This document shows, piece by piece, positions 62,990 to 64,000 of a stretch of 64,000 nt of DNA. Each line of letters begins with the position of its first letter. Position 1 is the first letter of the stretch. Origin of the DNA: Flavobacterium sp. LHD-85 (GTDB lineage Bacteria; Bacteroidota; Bacteroidia; Flavobacteriales; Flavobacteriaceae); assembly GCF_030929595.1 (NCBI RefSeq), contig NZ_JAVFVR010000001.1, positions 1,178,001 to 1,242,000 of the forward strand, in the 5' to 3' direction. A program made the position numbers and the translations under genes. Under the pieces are notes generated by a model. That model searched no databases, was not told the DNA's origin, and saw nothing but the letters and a program-made list of their open reading frames with translations.

Positions 62990-63595
62990 TCATTGATTTT
63001 CTTTGTATTCATTAAAAATTTTTACAATACCTGGATTTTGATTCGAATAAATAATTTTAATAGTATCGTTCACTCTAAAATAATCCGAACGAAAATTTAC
63101 TGAATACTTATCATTCCCATATTCAATAAAAATATAATTATTTCCTTTTATGTTTTTGTTTATTTTTTTTAAAACAATGTTTTCAATTACTCCATTTGTT
63201 GTCAATTCATTGTTTTCATAAATTTTTACAGAATATCTAAATAAAAAAATGGTTAAAAACAAAATTGGAAATCCAATAAAGGAAATTGCTCTCTTAAATC
63301 TTTCAGCTTTTTTTAAACCTATTTCCGAAACATAATATTCATTGCTGATTAAATCGAATGGAGAAATAAACTGATGATGATCGATATTAACTACTAAAAG
63401 TCTAATTATCATTATAGTAAGAAACAATATTCCGATCCAGCATATTCCGATAGAAAGTAATAAAATGATAGTACCTTTATTTAAACCTGAAAAAATTAAT
63501 GGATCTGTCCACCAATATTTAATCGCCAATAAAATACCTATTGCATTTAATATTAAATAAATCGATAAATATTTTATTTTTGTTTTTAGATTCAT
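62990..63595 (-). CDS. Small membrane protein, DUF3592-like
   Basis: A 201-residue protein with three hydrophobic segments (about 9-27, 43-72 and 105-127) and a C-terminal soluble part (about 135-201). The last part, ending DTIKIIYSNQNPGIVKIF, has the look of DUF3592 (VxVxYxPxNP). Function unknown. It is monocistronic by appearance, between the DUF6909-like and GH3-like genes. Confidence 0.68.
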   Translation of the reverse strand: MNLKTKIKYLSIYLILNAIGILLAIKYWWTDPLIFSGLNKGTIILLLSIGICWIGILFLTIMIIRLLVVNIDHHQFISPFDLISNEYYVSEIGLKKAERFKRAISFIGFPILFLTIFLFRYSVKIYENNELTTNGVIENIVLKKINKNIKGNNYIFIEYGNDKYSVNFRSDYFRVNDTIKIIYSNQNPGIVKIFNEYKENQ

Positions 63596-63632
63596 TCGAT
63601 TTTAATTTCAGACAATTATCAAATATATTTCT

Positions 63633-64000
63633 CTACCTCAAATTATCCGCAATATCTCTATTATTTGATAATCTCGGAATCTTATTCTGTCCGCCCAGTT
63701 TTCCTTGTGATTTCATATAATCTTGAAATCCGTTTTTAGAAACTTTCGTGATCACTACTTTTCTTAAAACATTTCCGGTAATTAAGTCATCGTAATAGAT
63801 ATTTTGCTTTCGCATCGAACTGTCAATCGTTTCAGCAAAAACTTCCATGTTTTCAGGCTCTTTTTCAAACTCAATCAGCCATTCATGATACGGAAGTCCG
63901 TTATCTGGATTAATCTGAGGTGCCACGGTAAATTCATTGATTACTATATTAGTTGAATTTACAGCTTCTTTCATCGCATTTTCGACTTCATTAGCAATAA
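63633..64000 (-). CDS. GH3-family protein, C-terminal fragment
   Basis: The frame is open to the window edge (IANEVENAMKEAVNSTNIVI near the edge), so only about the last 122 residues of a longer adenylating enzyme are visible. INEFTVAPQINPDNGLPYHE and LGGQNKIPRLSNNRDIADNL are typical of the C-terminal end of bacterial GH3 auxin-responsive promoter-type proteins. The family joins amino acids to carboxylic acids. An apparent ATG at 63974 is internal. Substrate in Bacteroidota is unknown. Confidence 0.82.
   Translation of the reverse strand, partial: IANEVENAMKEAVNSTNIVINEFTVAPQINPDNGLPYHEWLIEFEKEPENMEVFAETIDSSMRKQNIYYDDLITGNVLRKVVITKVSKNGFQDYMKSQGKLGGQNKIPRLSNNRDIADNLR

Overview
The window reads as a chromosomal segment of a low-GC member of the phylum Bacteroidota, most likely the genus Flavobacterium or a close relative. 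The evidence is the AT-rich code, promoters of the TTG-N17-22-TAnnTTTG type, an F-type ATP synthase cluster without beta and epsilon genes, a SprE-type gliding/type IX secretion lipoprotein, flavobacterial families such as DUF4254, DUF4292 and ORF6N, and many short hairpin repeats. The genus is an inference; no rRNA or tRNA gene was seen.

Positions 1-18234 hold the distal part of a flexirubin/aryl-polyene type pigment cluster on the + strand. It contains a partial thioesterase, a stand-alone ketosynthase, a ketosynthase-N-terminal-like protein, an acyl carrier protein, a ketosynthase with its Cys-less chain-length-factor-like partner, a polysaccharide deacetylase, a LolA-like carrier, a lipoprotein, a beta-barrel protein and a hot-dog dehydratase-like protein. 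These are followed by a glycosyltransferase-DUF2062 fusion, an MMPL exporter fused to an acyltransferase, a CrtI-like oxidoreductase, a C45-family lipoprotein and a PaaK-like ligase. Together they plausibly build an aryl-polyene chain on the ACP, esterify it and move it to the outer membrane. Several intergenic gaps carry different hairpin repeats.

Positions 18397-30331 are mostly housekeeping and envelope genes: dus, a MATE pump, a LolC/E-like permease, rbfA, a CBS protein, an EnvC-like factor, a DUF4292 lipoprotein, a TPR protein, a sugar nucleotidyltransferase, dut, a flippase-like protein and a GNAT acetyltransferase. Positions 30332-30991 have no gene but carry the most unusual element: six tandem stem-loops built from ~44-nt half-repeats (89-nt full period), with a candidate promoter before and a strong hairpin after, suggesting an undescribed structured RNA.

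Positions 30992-42188 (minus strand) are atpG-A-H-F-E-B, two small membrane proteins, a bactofilin, sprE and an ABC transporter pair. Positions 42317-51662 are mixed metabolic and hypothetical genes: an FNR-ferredoxin reductase, GT9, DUF4254, upp, purD, a CapK-like ligase and an ORF6N protein. The ORF6N gene contains a 31-bp palindrome, and related palindromes recur just downstream.

Positions 51950-61179 are a surface-polysaccharide locus with three glycosyltransferases, a UDP-glucuronate decarboxylase-like enzyme, a flippase, two O-antigen-ligase/polymerase-like proteins whose genes overlap tail to tail, a lipoprotein and a Wzz-like protein. The window ends with a DUF6909-like protein, a small membrane protein and the C-terminal part of a GH3-family protein.
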